From: Fodinibacter sp963833495 | GTDB lineage: Bacteria; Actinomycetota; Actinomycetes; Actinomycetales; Dermatophilaceae | Length of the DNA stretch: 64,000 bases | Direction: 5' to 3' | Assembly: GCA_963833495.1 (NCBI GenBank) | Contig: CAWHYJ010000003.1 | Coordinates: forward strand, 124,001 to 188,000 | Shown: positions 16,855 through 28,836 of the stretch, piece by piece | Layout of the letters: each line of letters opens with the position of its first letter | Position numbering within the stretch: the first letter of the stretch is position 1 | Translations under genes and position numbers: made by a program | Notes under the pieces: generated by a model | Seen by the model: the letters and a program-made list of their open reading frames with translations, nothing else | Told to the model about the DNA's origin: nothing | Database searches by the model: none

Positions 16855-19551
16855 TCAGTGCCGTCGGGGCTGCTCGTTGATGCGTCGGGCCAGCTGGGTG
16901 CGAGAGCTCACCCCGAGCTTGCGGAACGCGTTGGCCAGGTGGAACTCCACGGTGCGCCTGCTGAGGAACAGCTCGGCGGCGATGTCGGAGTTGCTCGCAC
17001 CCTGCGCGACCATCCGGGCGATGAGCCGCTCCTGCGAGGTGAGGGCGACCGGGGCGGTCGATTCCTCCCCGGCGGCCGCGCCGAACCGGCGCCCCGACAC
17101 CCGCGCGCAGCGCTCCTGGAACGGCACCGCCCCCAGGCCCGCGAACAGCTCCTCGGCGACCGCCAGGTGCCGGGCCGCGCCGCGGGCGCCGGTGCGGGTC
17201 AGGTGCTCGGCCTGGAGCAGCTCGGCCATGGCCTCCTCGAAGGGCATGCCGGCCTCGCGCCCCGCGTCGGCCGCCTGCTCGAACCCTGTGGTGGCCTCGT
17301 CGTGACGCCCCTCGGCGGCGTCGGCAAGCGCACCGGCCCGGGCCGCGTGCGACCGGACCCCCAGGTAGCCGCAGCTCTCCGCGGATGCTGCGAGGGCGGC
17401 GGCGTGCGCTCGCGCCGCGGACGCGTGGCCCGATGCGGCCTCGGCCTCGGCCACCAGCACCCTCCACTGCAGGGCACCGTGCGTGTCCACGCCGTCCCGG
17501 TCGGTCAGCCGGAGCAGGGCCCGGCCGGCCGCCAGCACGGCTGCGGTGTCACCCTGCGCGTGGGCCAGCTGGGCCACCGCGGTCTGGGTGAAGGCGACGC
17601 CGGTGCACGGGCCCTCGCCCGCGGCCGCGAGGGCGGTGGCGAGGCGGTGCCCCGCCAGCACGAAGTCGCCCCGGCGCGCGGGGACGCCGACTCCGATCGC
17701 GAACGCCGGCGCCGTGGCCCAGGTCTCGTCGAAGGCGTCGAGCACCGCGAGGCCGGTGGCGCTCCACTTCTCCGACTCGTCCCAGCCGCCCCGACGGTGC
17801 TCGACCTCGGCCAGGTACGACCGCGGGACGTGGGCCAGGGAGTAGTGGGCGTGCCGGTCGGCGGCCGCCACGCAGGCGGTGAGGGCGGTGTGGGCCGGCA
17901 CGAAGTCCCCGGCCCACAGCAGCAGGTAGCCGCGTACGGTCTCGGCGAGGATGTCCAGGGGGGCCGGTTCCGGGAGTGCCGGACCGAGGACGTCGAACGC
18001 CTCGTCGACGCGACCCTGCAGACCCAGGGATGCCGCGAGTTGGCCACGCCACATGCCCGAGGGTGCCTCCGGCAGCCGTTCGCGCAGCCGGTGGGCCCAA
18101 CGCTCGGCCGCCGCCGGGTGGCCGTCGTACATCTCCAGGAAGCCGAGCAGCCAGGCCGCCATCGCCCCGCGCGGGTCACCGGACGACCAGGCCTGCTGCC
18201 CCAGCTCCAGGGCTTGCGTCCGGTCGTTGCCGAGCCAGGCGAGCCACGCTCCGAGGTAGTCGCGATACCCGTTCGCCGTCGTGGGCCCCAGCTGCATGGC
18301 CTCGCGGGCCGGGGTCTGGTAGCCCGCCGCCAGCGCGACCTGCGCGGCGTCCAACCGCAGCTGCTCGGCATCCGGGTCGGTGGCGGCCCGTCGGGCGGCG
18401 ACCACGAGCAGGTCGGCAGCCTCGAGGGCGGCGCCGTCGGCCACCCGGGCGGCGGCCATCTCGGCGGCCTGCCGGGCGAGCGTCGCGTCGGGTGCCGTGC
18501 CGGCGTGCAGGAGGTGCAGCATCCGCCGGGTCGGGTCGAGCTCGTGCTCGGCTGCCGTCCGGTGGATGCGCGCGGCCAGCTCCGCACCGGGCAGCGCCGC
18601 CACCTCGGCCGCCACGAGTGGGTGGACGAAGTCGAGGGGGTCCTCGGTGGTGCTCGCCCACGTCGTCAGCCCCGCCGCCGCGGCCTCGTGAACCTGGGTC
18701 AGCCCGGCGCCCGGCGCGAGCCGCAGCACCTCCCACACGCGCCGCGGGGGCGACAGGAGCGCCAGTGCTGCGAGCACCTCCCGGGTCTGCGGGTGCGCCG
18801 TGGCCCACTGGCGGTGCACCTCCGAGGCCACCGAGGCCGGCACCGGCAGCTCACGGCCCGAGTGCAGGTCCTCGCGGGTGGCCAACCGCAGCGTCGCCGC
18901 CACCCACAGCGGGTTGCCGAGGGTGCGCGTCATCAGCCGGTCGAGTGCCTGCTTCTGGAGGTCGCGGCCGAGCACATCGCGCACGAGCTGTGCGACGTCG
19001 TCGGCACCGAGCCCCGTCACCTCGACGACCGCGCCGTTCGGCAGCTGCGCGGCCCGCACCAGTGGCCCGAGGAACCCGTCGGTCCTCGGTGCGGTCTGCG
19101 CGCGCACGCCGCAGATCAGCACCGCGCGCTCGGTCTGCAGCCGGTGGGCCGCGAACGCCAGCGCGGCCAGCGACGCTGAGTCGGCGAGGTGCACGTCGTC
19201 GGCCACGAGGGCGAGCGGCCGGTCGCCGCCGTCGTCGCCGATCATCTCCAGCAGGTGGGAACCCGCGGTGGCGACGGATGCCGTGAGCCGGGGCGTGCGC
19301 CCGGACCCGGCCAGGAGCTTGCGCACCAGGCTGAAGTCGGCCCCCCGGTCGGCCGGCTCCGCGCGAGCGGCCACCACCTGCAGGTCTGCGTGCGCCTCGA
19401 CCGCCCGGTGGATGGCCGCGGTCTTCCCGATGCCGGCCGGACCATGGACGACGACTGTGCCCGGCGCGCCCTGGACGGCGCGCTCGCACGCGTTGGCGAG
19501 CGCCTCCAGCACTGCGGTCCGCCCGACGAACGGGTGGTGCCCTGCGGCCAC
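16855..19551 (-). CDS. LuxR-type ATPase transcriptional regulator (LAL-like)
   Basis: About 898 residues from GTG 19551; a GTG at 19596 would add 15 residues without family resemblance. An AAA/STAND ATPase comes first, with PFVGR, Walker A GPAGIGKTAA and Walker B-like LALVADDVH. A long helical middle region (about 330-820) looks like TPR-type repeats. The C-terminus is a LuxR HTH: LTSQERLIARMVAQG, SNSDIAAELFLS, RRTVEFHLANAFRKLGV. Such proteins usually activate neighbouring or pathway genes on sensing a ligand. It diverges from the lipoprotein at 19745, an obvious candidate target. Confidence 0.88.
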   Translation of the reverse strand: MAAGHHPFVGRTAVLEALANACERAVQGAPGTVVVHGPAGIGKTAAIHRAVEAHADLQVVAARAEPADRGADFSLVRKLLAGSGRTPRLTASVATAGSHLLEMIGDDGGDRPLALVADDVHLADSASLAALAFAAHRLQTERAVLICGVRAQTAPRTDGFLGPLVRAAQLPNGAVVEVTGLGADDVAQLVRDVLGRDLQKQALDRLMTRTLGNPLWVAATLRLATREDLHSGRELPVPASVASEVHRQWATAHPQTREVLAALALLSPPRRVWEVLRLAPGAGLTQVHEAAAAGLTTWASTTEDPLDFVHPLVAAEVAALPGAELAARIHRTAAEHELDPTRRMLHLLHAGTAPDATLARQAAEMAAARVADGAALEAADLLVVAARRAATDPDAEQLRLDAAQVALAAGYQTPAREAMQLGPTTANGYRDYLGAWLAWLGNDRTQALELGQQAWSSGDPRGAMAAWLLGFLEMYDGHPAAAERWAHRLRERLPEAPSGMWRGQLAASLGLQGRVDEAFDVLGPALPEPAPLDILAETVRGYLLLWAGDFVPAHTALTACVAAADRHAHYSLAHVPRSYLAEVEHRRGGWDESEKWSATGLAVLDAFDETWATAPAFAIGVGVPARRGDFVLAGHRLATALAAAGEGPCTGVAFTQTAVAQLAHAQGDTAAVLAAGRALLRLTDRDGVDTHGALQWRVLVAEAEAASGHASAARAHAAALAASAESCGYLGVRSHAARAGALADAAEGRHDEATTGFEQAADAGREAGMPFEEAMAELLQAEHLTRTGARGAARHLAVAEELFAGLGAVPFQERCARVSGRRFGAAAGEESTAPVALTSQERLIARMVAQGASNSDIAAELFLSRRTVEFHLANAFRKLGVSSRTQLARRINEQPRRH

Positions 19552-19744
19552 GCTTTCCAGCGTCCCACACGGAGCGTGCGGGACGGCAGTCCCCACCGCG
19601 CGGCACCGGCCGACCGCCGGCCGACCGATGCCGGTGATTTCACGGGGGTGCGCGCCTGCGCGGTCTCAGTACGGTTTCCCATCGGTTCCGGGGTGGCGCG
19701 GTCTTCGGAGGGCGACACGCAGGGCGAGCGCGAGGAGGTGCGAC

Positions 19745-21034
19745 GTGGCCAGGACACCGGCGGGCTGGACGGGTGCCCCGGTGCGGTCCGATGGCAGGCG
19801 GGCCGGGCGGAGGGGCCTGGTCATCGGTGTCCTCCTCACGGTCGGTGCGTGTGCCGGATGCAGCGCCACCCCGGTGTCGCAGGACCTGCCCGTGGGCGCC
19901 GGGCCTGCTACGAGCCCCGCCGGGACGGCTCGGGCCGGGTCAGGGACGAGCCCCGCCGGGACGACTCGGGGGCCGGGAGCGCTGTCCTGGCCGGCGCCGC
20001 CCACCACTCGCCTCCCGACCGCCACCGCGGCGTCGATGCAGCGGGAGATGCAGCGCTGGATCGACAAGGGGCTCCTTCCCGGGGTCACCGCGGCGGTGGT
20101 CACCCCGCAGGGCGTCTGGAGCGGAGCCGCGGGGGTCGACGGGGCCGGCACGGCGCTCGTGCCGACCTCGGGCATGGCGCTGGGCGGTGTGACGGTGACC
20201 TTCACGGCCGCGGAGCTGATGCTCCTCGCGGAGCAGGGCAAGGTCGACCTCGACGCGCCGGCCTCGACGTACGTGCGGGCGCGCCAGCTGGCCAACGGGG
20301 TCACGGTGCGCCAGCTCATGGCCCAGCGGGCCGGCATCCCCGACGCGGGCGACGGTCGGTACGCGAAGGCGTTCGCCCACCTCGACCAGCACTGGTCGCC
20401 GCAGGACGCCCTGGCGCCGGTGGCCACGGCGACGCTGGCTCCGGGGAAGGAGTTCCACTACGACAACACGAACTACGTCCTGCTCGGGCTCGTCATCGAC
20501 GCGGCCCGACGCACGGACACGGCCACCGCGCTGCGGGAGGACCTGTGGCAGCCGTTGGGGCTCCCTCGGCTCGCCTACCAGGACCAGGAGGCCCTGGCCG
20601 CACCGCTCGCCCGCCCGGGCGCCGACGAGGACCTTCCCCACGGAGCCCCGGCCGGGCCGGTGATCCCGTCGCGCTCGGTCGCCAGCGCTGTCGGCGCGAG
20701 CGGTGGCGTCGCCGGCGACGCGGAGTCGACGGCGCGCTGGGGATACGACCTGTACGGCGCCCGGCTCCTGAAGCCGGAGTCGGTGGCGCAGCTCGTCGAC
20801 TTCTCGGACGGTGACGGTTACGGCCTGGGCACGATCGACTACGCGGCGCTGAACCCGCGGGCGAGCATCGACGGCATCGGTCATCCGGGCGGGATGCCGG
20901 GCTACCGCAGCGTGCTGGCGGTCTACCCCGACCCGCAGGTGTCCGTCGCGATCCTGACCCCGTCGACGGTCGACGCGGTGCCGTACGTCAAGTGGCTGGT
21001 CAAGGCCGGGCAGCTGGTGGGCGCCACACCGTGA
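19745..21034 (+). CDS. Beta-lactamase/penicillin-binding-fold lipoprotein lacking the SxxK nucleophile motif
   Basis: 429 residues from GTG 19745, with gaggagg upstream. A signal region ends in the lipobox VGAC, so it is probably a surface lipoprotein. The fold is that of class C beta-lactamase/DD-peptidase relatives: LAEQGKVDLDAPAS, the Tyr motif YDN at 239-241, and HPG at 380-382. Where the family has SVTK the sequence reads GVTV (148-151): both the nucleophile Ser and the Lys are replaced. It should therefore be catalytically dead as a serine hydrolase and may be a binding or sensor protein. The reading is unbroken, so this is not a frameshift effect. It is convergent with the helicase gene, only 3 bases between stops. 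Confidence 0.85.
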   Translation: MARTPAGWTGAPVRSDGRRAGRRGLVIGVLLTVGACAGCSATPVSQDLPVGAGPATSPAGTARAGSGTSPAGTTRGPGALSWPAPPTTRLPTATAASMQREMQRWIDKGLLPGVTAAVVTPQGVWSGAAGVDGAGTALVPTSGMALGGVTVTFTAAELMLLAEQGKVDLDAPASTYVRARQLANGVTVRQLMAQRAGIPDAGDGRYAKAFAHLDQHWSPQDALAPVATATLAPGKEFHYDNTNYVLLGLVIDAARRTDTATALREDLWQPLGLPRLAYQDQEALAAPLARPGADEDLPHGAPAGPVIPSRSVASAVGASGGVAGDAESTARWGYDLYGARLLKPESVAQLVDFSDGDGYGLGTIDYAALNPRASIDGIGHPGGMPGYRSVLAVYPDPQVSVAILTPSTVDAVPYVKWLVKAGQLVGATP

Positions 21035-21037
21035 CGC

Positions 21038-24346
<3,309 letters not shown>

Positions 24347-24474
24347 GCGACCTCCACGACGCCACCGCCCGGGCCCGGCCGGCCCGATTCCTGAACTCCC
24401 AACCGTATGCCGTGCGCCTGACATTCCCGCCCCGTCGTCCACAACCCGAGGTCCGCCGGCCTGACCCTGCGCAA

Positions 24475-25902
24475 TCAGTCGGGCGTGGTGGGGAGCGTCA
24501 GGGAGAAGGTCGAGCCACGGCCGGGCTCCGACGCCACGCGCGCGGTGCCGCCGTGGGCCCGGGCGATGGCGTCGACGATGGCCAGCCCGAGCCCGGTGCC
24601 CCCGCTCGACGACGACCGCCCCGGGTCGACCCGGTGGAACCGCTCGAAGACGTGCACGAGGTGCTCGGGCGGGATGCCGGGGCCCGCGTCCGAGACGTCG
24701 ACCCGCACCGCGCCGGGCAGCGCCACGACCGTGAGCCACACCGGGGTGCCGGCCGGGGTGTGCCGCACGGCGTTGGAGGTGAGCCCCACCAGGGCCTGGG
24801 TGAGCCGGTCGCGGTCCCCGGTGACGACGAGCGACTCCGGCGCGTCGACGGTGACCACCCGGTCGGGCGCGACAACCCGCAGGTCGCTCGCGACGTCGCG
24901 CACCAGTACCCCCAGGTCGACGGGGTCGCGGGCCACGACGCCGAGGTCGTCGAGCCGGGCCAGGTCGAGCAGTCCGTCGACGAGCCGCCGCATGCGTGCG
25001 GCCTCGTCACCCATCCGGCGCATGGCATCGGCCATCTCGGCCACCTGCTCGGGCGCGTCCGGCTGGGCATCGCGCGCCCCGGCATCCGGCGCCGTGAACC
25101 CACCCGGATCGTCAGCGAGCCCGACCCGCCCGCTGTGCAGCGCGGCATACCCCTGCAGCGTGGTGAGCGGGGTGCGCAGCTCGTGCGAGGCGTCGGCGAC
25201 GAACCGCCGCATCCGGGCCTGGGTGGTGGCGTTGGTGTCGAGCATCGCGTTGAGCGCCTCGCCGAGCCGGGCGGCCTCGGTGCCGGGCGGCCCGGGGGGC
25301 ACCCGGCGGGTGGTGTCGCCCGCCGTGATCGCGTCGGCGGCCTCGGTCATTGCGGCGATCGGGCGAAGGCCCAGCCGGTCGACCCACCACAGGAGCAGCC
25401 CGACGACGGCGGCGACGACGAGCCCGACGAGCCCGAGGGTCGTCGTCAGGCGCCTGGTGGCCACGTCGACCGACGTGAGGGGGATGGCGAGCACCGCCTC
25501 CGCGCGCCCGTTGGGCAGCGTGGCGGTGACCAGGCGCACCCGACGAGCGGCGCCGGATGCCGTGTCGCGCCCCTGCGGCGTCGTCACCCGCTCGCCGGGG
25601 CCGAGCCGGGGTAGGAGGCCGGGGTCGCTCTGCGGCGTGAGCACCGGCGTGAGGGTGCCGTCGCGCGCCATCCGGCCGACCCAGATGTCGGACAGGCCGG
25701 CCGGGGTGGTCGTGGCGCCGTTGGCCTCGGCGCGGGCCGACGCCAACAGGATGGCCCGCGGGTTCTGCGCGAGGGCAGCGAGCTGGGCGTCGAGGCGGGC
25801 GACGAGGAAGGCACGCTGCACGAGCACCACCGAGGCCCCAGCGACGAGCAGGACCACCGCCAGCGCGCTCGCGGCGACCAGCAACCGGCGTCGCAGGGTC
25901 AT
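24475..25902 (-). CDS. Two-component sensor histidine kinase
   Basis: 475 residues from ATG 25902. Two membrane segments (about 8-30 and 165-190) enclose a sensor region of roughly 130 residues that faces outside. A HAMP-like segment follows (LRPIAAMTEAADAITAGD), then the His-phosphotransfer motif VADASHELRTPLTTLQG and the ATPase boxes SNAVRHT, DAGPGIPPE and GTGLGLAIV. Its start overlaps the response regulator stop by one base, so they are co-translated. The signal is unknown; the divergent secreted protein at 26975 may be linked to it. Confidence 0.93.
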   Translation of the reverse strand: MTLRRRLLVAASALAVVLLVAGASVVLVQRAFLVARLDAQLAALAQNPRAILLASARAEANGATTTPAGLSDIWVGRMARDGTLTPVLTPQSDPGLLPRLGPGERVTTPQGRDTASGAARRVRLVTATLPNGRAEAVLAIPLTSVDVATRRLTTTLGLVGLVVAAVVGLLLWWVDRLGLRPIAAMTEAADAITAGDTTRRVPPGPPGTEAARLGEALNAMLDTNATTQARMRRFVADASHELRTPLTTLQGYAALHSGRVGLADDPGGFTAPDAGARDAQPDAPEQVAEMADAMRRMGDEAARMRRLVDGLLDLARLDDLGVVARDPVDLGVLVRDVASDLRVVAPDRVVTVDAPESLVVTGDRDRLTQALVGLTSNAVRHTPAGTPVWLTVVALPGAVRVDVSDAGPGIPPEHLVHVFERFHRVDPGRSSSSGGTGLGLAIVDAIARAHGGTARVASEPGRGSTFSLTLPTTPD

Positions 25903-26597
25903 CACGGCTCCCGCACGGTGTAGCCGACGCCGCGCACCGTGTGGATCAGCTTGGGGTCGGTGGCGTCGACCTTCTTGCGCAGGGTCGACACGAACGACTC
26001 GATGATCGCGCTCTCGCCGGAGAAGTCGTACTGCCACACGTGGTCGAGGATCTGGGCGCGCGTGACCACTCGGCCGGCGTTCACGAGCAGGCAGCGCAGC
26101 AGGGTGAACTCAGTTGCGGTGAGGTGGTGTTCGGTGTCCCCGCGCCACACGCGGTGCTGGTCCTCGTCGAGCACGAGGTCGTGCACCTGGTGGCGCCCGC
26201 TGGGGGTGGGGATGCCGCCACGTCGTCGCAGGGCCACGTGCACGCGGGCAACCAGCTCCTCCAGGGCGAACGGCTTGACGATGTAGTCGTCGCCGCCGGC
26301 GGTGAGGCCGCGCACCCGGTCGGCGGTGTCGGCCCGCGCCGTCAGGAAGAGCACCGGCGCGTCGACCCCCTTGGCCCGCAGCCGGCGCAGCACCTCGAAG
26401 CCGTCGAGGTCGGGCAGCATCACGTCGAGCACGACGACGTCCGGGGATGCCGGGGTGCAGGTGGCCAGTGCCTCCTCACCGGTGGCCGCTGTGGCGGCCT
26501 CGAACCCGGCGAGCCGCAGGGCGGAGGACACCAGGTAGGCGATGTTCTCCTCGTCGTCGACGACCAGCACGCTCGGGCGCGGGTTGTCGGTCGTCAT
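25902..26597 (-). CDS. OmpR-family response regulator
   Basis: 231 residues. The receiver domain has DDEEN, the phospho-acceptor Asp in VVVLDVMLPDLDG, LTARADTADRV and Lys in YIVKPFALEELVARV. The C-terminal winged helix includes LTATEFTLLRCLLVNAGRVVTR, WQYDFSGESAIIESFVSTLRKKVD and IHTVRGVGYTVREP. ATG 26597 is used; a GTG three codons earlier is possible. It is transcribed leftward with its kinase from the 26598-26974 region, where nested dyads may be its own binding sites. Confidence 0.93.
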   Translation of the reverse strand: MTTDNPRPSVLVVDDEENIAYLVSSALRLAGFEAATAATGEEALATCTPASPDVVVLDVMLPDLDGFEVLRRLRAKGVDAPVLFLTARADTADRVRGLTAGGDDYIVKPFALEELVARVHVALRRRGGIPTPSGRHQVHDLVLDEDQHRVWRGDTEHHLTATEFTLLRCLLVNAGRVVTRAQILDHVWQYDFSGESAIIESFVSTLRKKVDATDPKLIHTVRGVGYTVREP

Positions 26598-26974
26598 GGC
26601 CGCCACGCTGCCAGAGCCGGGACGCGCCTGTCTGGAGGAAACCTCGAGACTTCCTGTGGATCCCTGGCCCGTACGTTCACCCCGAGGACGGTTCGCCCCG
26701 GGAGGTCCGGATGCTTCACGTGGTACGCCACCCGGATCCGCCCGTGGAGGGCCCCCTGGTTGGTGCGTGTTGATCCGTCAGGCGAAGCATCCGGACGTCT
26801 CACGGTGGACCTGGTGCGGGCCGCCGCCCACGGGATGCCGGGTGCCGTGCCGTCCTTTCCTCCAGCGGATCGCGAGGTTTCCTCGCGGCAGCCGCGAGCC
26901 GGCATCCGCAGAGTTGGTGGCATGACCACCCGGCCGGCGTGAGCCGGGCCGCGCCCACCCCCGAAGGAGCACCC
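26598..26974. promoter_or_regulatory. Divergent regulatory region with nested inverted repeats
   Basis: This 377-base stretch has no gene I can support. An outer pair, GAGGAAACCTCG (26635-26646) and CGAGGTTTCCTC (26873-26884), encloses an inner pair, GTCCGGATGCTTC (26705-26717) and GAAGCATCCGGAC (26784-26796). All arms are perfect. The outer arms are themselves small palindromes (GAGG-AAA-CCTC), and further TTCCT boxes lie at 26651 and 26858. The region drives the two-component operon leftward and the secreted protein rightward, so the arms are candidate response-regulator sites or DNA-looping sites. Confidence 0.55.
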
Positions 26975-27514
26975 ATGACCCGCCTGCGCACCACCCTCAT
27001 CGCCCTCGGAGCCGGTACCGCCCTCATCGCGACCGGAGCGGTCGTCGCGTCGACTGCGACGGCCACCCCGGCCCCGGTCGCCGCCGTCGCGCAGCTCGGC
27101 GTCGACGCCACTCCGGTCGGCACGGCGGCCGACGTCACCCCTGACGGCGCCGCGGTGCGCACCGCTGCTCGCGGGTGGTGGAACAAGCTCACCGATGAGC
27201 AGCGCGCCTGCCTGCAGGGCGAGCGGATCACCCGGCCGGTCGGCCCGCTCGACGACACCGAGCGCGCGGCCCTGCGGGCCAAGGTCGAGGCCGCCGCGAC
27301 GAAGTGCTCGGTCACCCTGCCCCACCCGAAGGCCCGCGCGTTCTGGAACGGCCTCACCGACGCACAGCGCCAGTGCCTCGAGGATGCCGCCGTGAACCGC
27401 CCGTGGGGCCCGCTCACCAAGGAGCAGCGCCAGCAGCTGCGGGCCGAGCTGCGGGCCGCCGCGCAGAAGTGCGACGTCACGCTGCCGGCCAAGGCGCCCA
27501 CGAACACCCGCTGA
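26975..27514 (+). CDS. Secreted protein with two ~52-residue repeats
   Basis: 179 residues. ATG 26975 has a perfect gaaggag site. An N-terminal signal peptide (MTRLRTTLIALGAGTALIAT, then AVVASTATATPA) predicts export. The mature part holds two homologous repeats: one from WWNKLTDEQRACL to TKCSVTLP, the second from FWNGLTDAQRQCL to QKCDVTLP. Each carries an aromatic pair region, a helical LTxxQRxCL segment and two Cys. I do not recognise a named family. Position opposite a two-component system suggests it is its regulated output or its periplasmic-side partner. Confidence 0.75.
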   Translation: MTRLRTTLIALGAGTALIATGAVVASTATATPAPVAAVAQLGVDATPVGTAADVTPDGAAVRTAARGWWNKLTDEQRACLQGERITRPVGPLDDTERAALRAKVEAAATKCSVTLPHPKARAFWNGLTDAQRQCLEDAAVNRPWGPLTKEQRQQLRAELRAAAQKCDVTLPAKAPTNTR

Positions 27515-27535
27515 CGGCCCCCGGACTGGTCGACC

Positions 27536-27583
27536 GTGGAGGACACGCCGTACCGGGTCGAGCCCGCGCGGCGTGTCCTCTAC
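27536..27583. terminator. Bidirectional hairpin between convergent genes
   Basis: GTGGAGGACACGCCG (27536-27550) pairs with CGGCGTGTCCTCTAC (27569-27583), 14 of 15 positions, loop 18. It sits between the secreted protein stop (27514) and the end of the glycerophosphotransferase gene, whose TAG stop lies inside the right arm. Confidence 0.65.
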
Positions 27584-28836
27584 TCTCGACCGGTCGCAGA
27601 CTCCGGGTCACCCGCGATCGCGCCGCGGGCGAGCAGGGCCGCCTCGCGCTCCTGCACCACCAGCGAGCACGCGGCCAGGAAGCGCTCCATGCTCGCGCCC
27701 GGGGTCGTGTCGCCGAAGTAGCGCGCCACCAGGGCGGCGTGCGTGGCGTCCGGGTGTGCGACCGCCGCGTCGATGATCTCGGGCGCGCGCCCGGCATCCG
27801 ACGCGTCGAAGAGCGTGAGCTCGCGCACCAGGCCCGACTCCGGCAGCGCGGCGCGCGGCTCGGCGGGGCGGGTGACGAGCAGCGGCTTGCCGGTGGCGAG
27901 CCAGTCGTAGGCAACGGCGGAGATGTCCATGACGGCGACATCGGATGCCGCGAGCTGCCACCCGAAGCCACCCTCGACGTCGATGACGTGCCCGGCGGTG
28001 GGGTCGGCCGAGTTGGCGTCGCGCAGCACCTTGGCGATGTCGGTGTTGGCGGTGCGCGCCCCGCGCAGCGAGATGCCGGTGCGCGGGTGGGGCCGGTAGA
28101 CCACTCGGTGCCGCCCGGTCGCGACGAGCGCCCGCACCATTGACGGGCCGTGCGAGATGACCGAGGAGTAGCGCATCGACGCCCGGTCGCCCTCCCAGGT
28201 GGGGGCGAAGAGCACCACGGTGCGGTCGTCGCGCGGCAGTGTCGGGCCCGGGAAGTCGACGTCGACCTGGGGCCGGCCGACCTCGACCAGGCGCGGCTCG
28301 TCGAAGCCGATCAGCTTGCGAATGATCCGCTCGCGGGCGGCCGTGCCGGCGATGAACACCTGGTCGTACGCCTTGAGCTGGTTGCTCGACATGTAGTCCT
28401 TGTCGGACTCGCCGTGGCAGATGAACACGTGCGCGGGGTCAGCGAAGCGCATCGCCGCGAAGTTCGCCTGGTTCTGGTTCACGTAGAGGATCAGCCGGAT
28501 CCGCTGGCGGGCGAGGAACCCCTCGACGGCGTCGATGTCGGGGGCGTGGTACACCGGCACGGGTGAGCGGTGGAGCAGCTCGCGAGTGGCCTCCCAGTTG
28601 CGCGAGAGCACGGTGACGTGGTGCCGCTCGTGCAGCCGGCGCAGCGGCTCGAACCACTGGTCGAGCTGGTAGAGGTTCTCCGGCTGATCGGTGAAGTAGA
28701 CGGCGATCTCGACGGTGCCGTCAGGCACGGGGGGACGCCGGGACAGCTCGGCCCGGACGACGCGTCGGGCCCGCACCGCCTGCACGCCTCGGGTGACGAT
28801 GTCGCGAACCTTCGCGACGTCATCGACCAGCGCCAT
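27580..28836 (-). CDS. CDP-glycerol glycerophosphotransferase-like protein (TagB/TagF family)
   Basis: 418 residues from ATG 28836. The GT-B-type layout includes HVFICHGESDKDYMSSNQL, VLFAPTWEGDRASMRYSS, VVYRPHPRTGIS and AVMDISAVAYDWLATGKPLL, the pattern of glycerophosphotransferases that polymerise or prime teichoic-acid-like chains at the cell surface. No membrane segment is obvious; it is probably peripheral. Its start overlaps the aminotransferase stop (ATGA), so the two are translationally coupled, an unexpected pairing of surface polymer and amine catabolism. Donor and acceptor are unknown. Confidence 0.8.
   Translation of the reverse strand: MALVDDVAKVRDIVTRGVQAVRARRVVRAELSRRPPVPDGTVEIAVYFTDQPENLYQLDQWFEPLRRLHERHHVTVLSRNWEATRELLHRSPVPVYHAPDIDAVEGFLARQRIRLILYVNQNQANFAAMRFADPAHVFICHGESDKDYMSSNQLKAYDQVFIAGTAARERIIRKLIGFDEPRLVEVGRPQVDVDFPGPTLPRDDRTVVLFAPTWEGDRASMRYSSVISHGPSMVRALVATGRHRVVYRPHPRTGISLRGARTANTDIAKVLRDANSADPTAGHVIDVEGGFGWQLAASDVAVMDISAVAYDWLATGKPLLVTRPAEPRAALPESGLVRELTLFDASDAGRAPEIIDAAVAHPDATHAALVARYFGDTTPGASMERFLAACSLVVQEREAALLARGAIAGDPESATGRE

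Noticed and set aside
18800..19744. Upstream extension of the serine-hydrolase-fold gene frame
   Set aside because: It overlaps the LuxR-type gene antisense; GTG 19745 has a ribosome site and a signal peptide follows.
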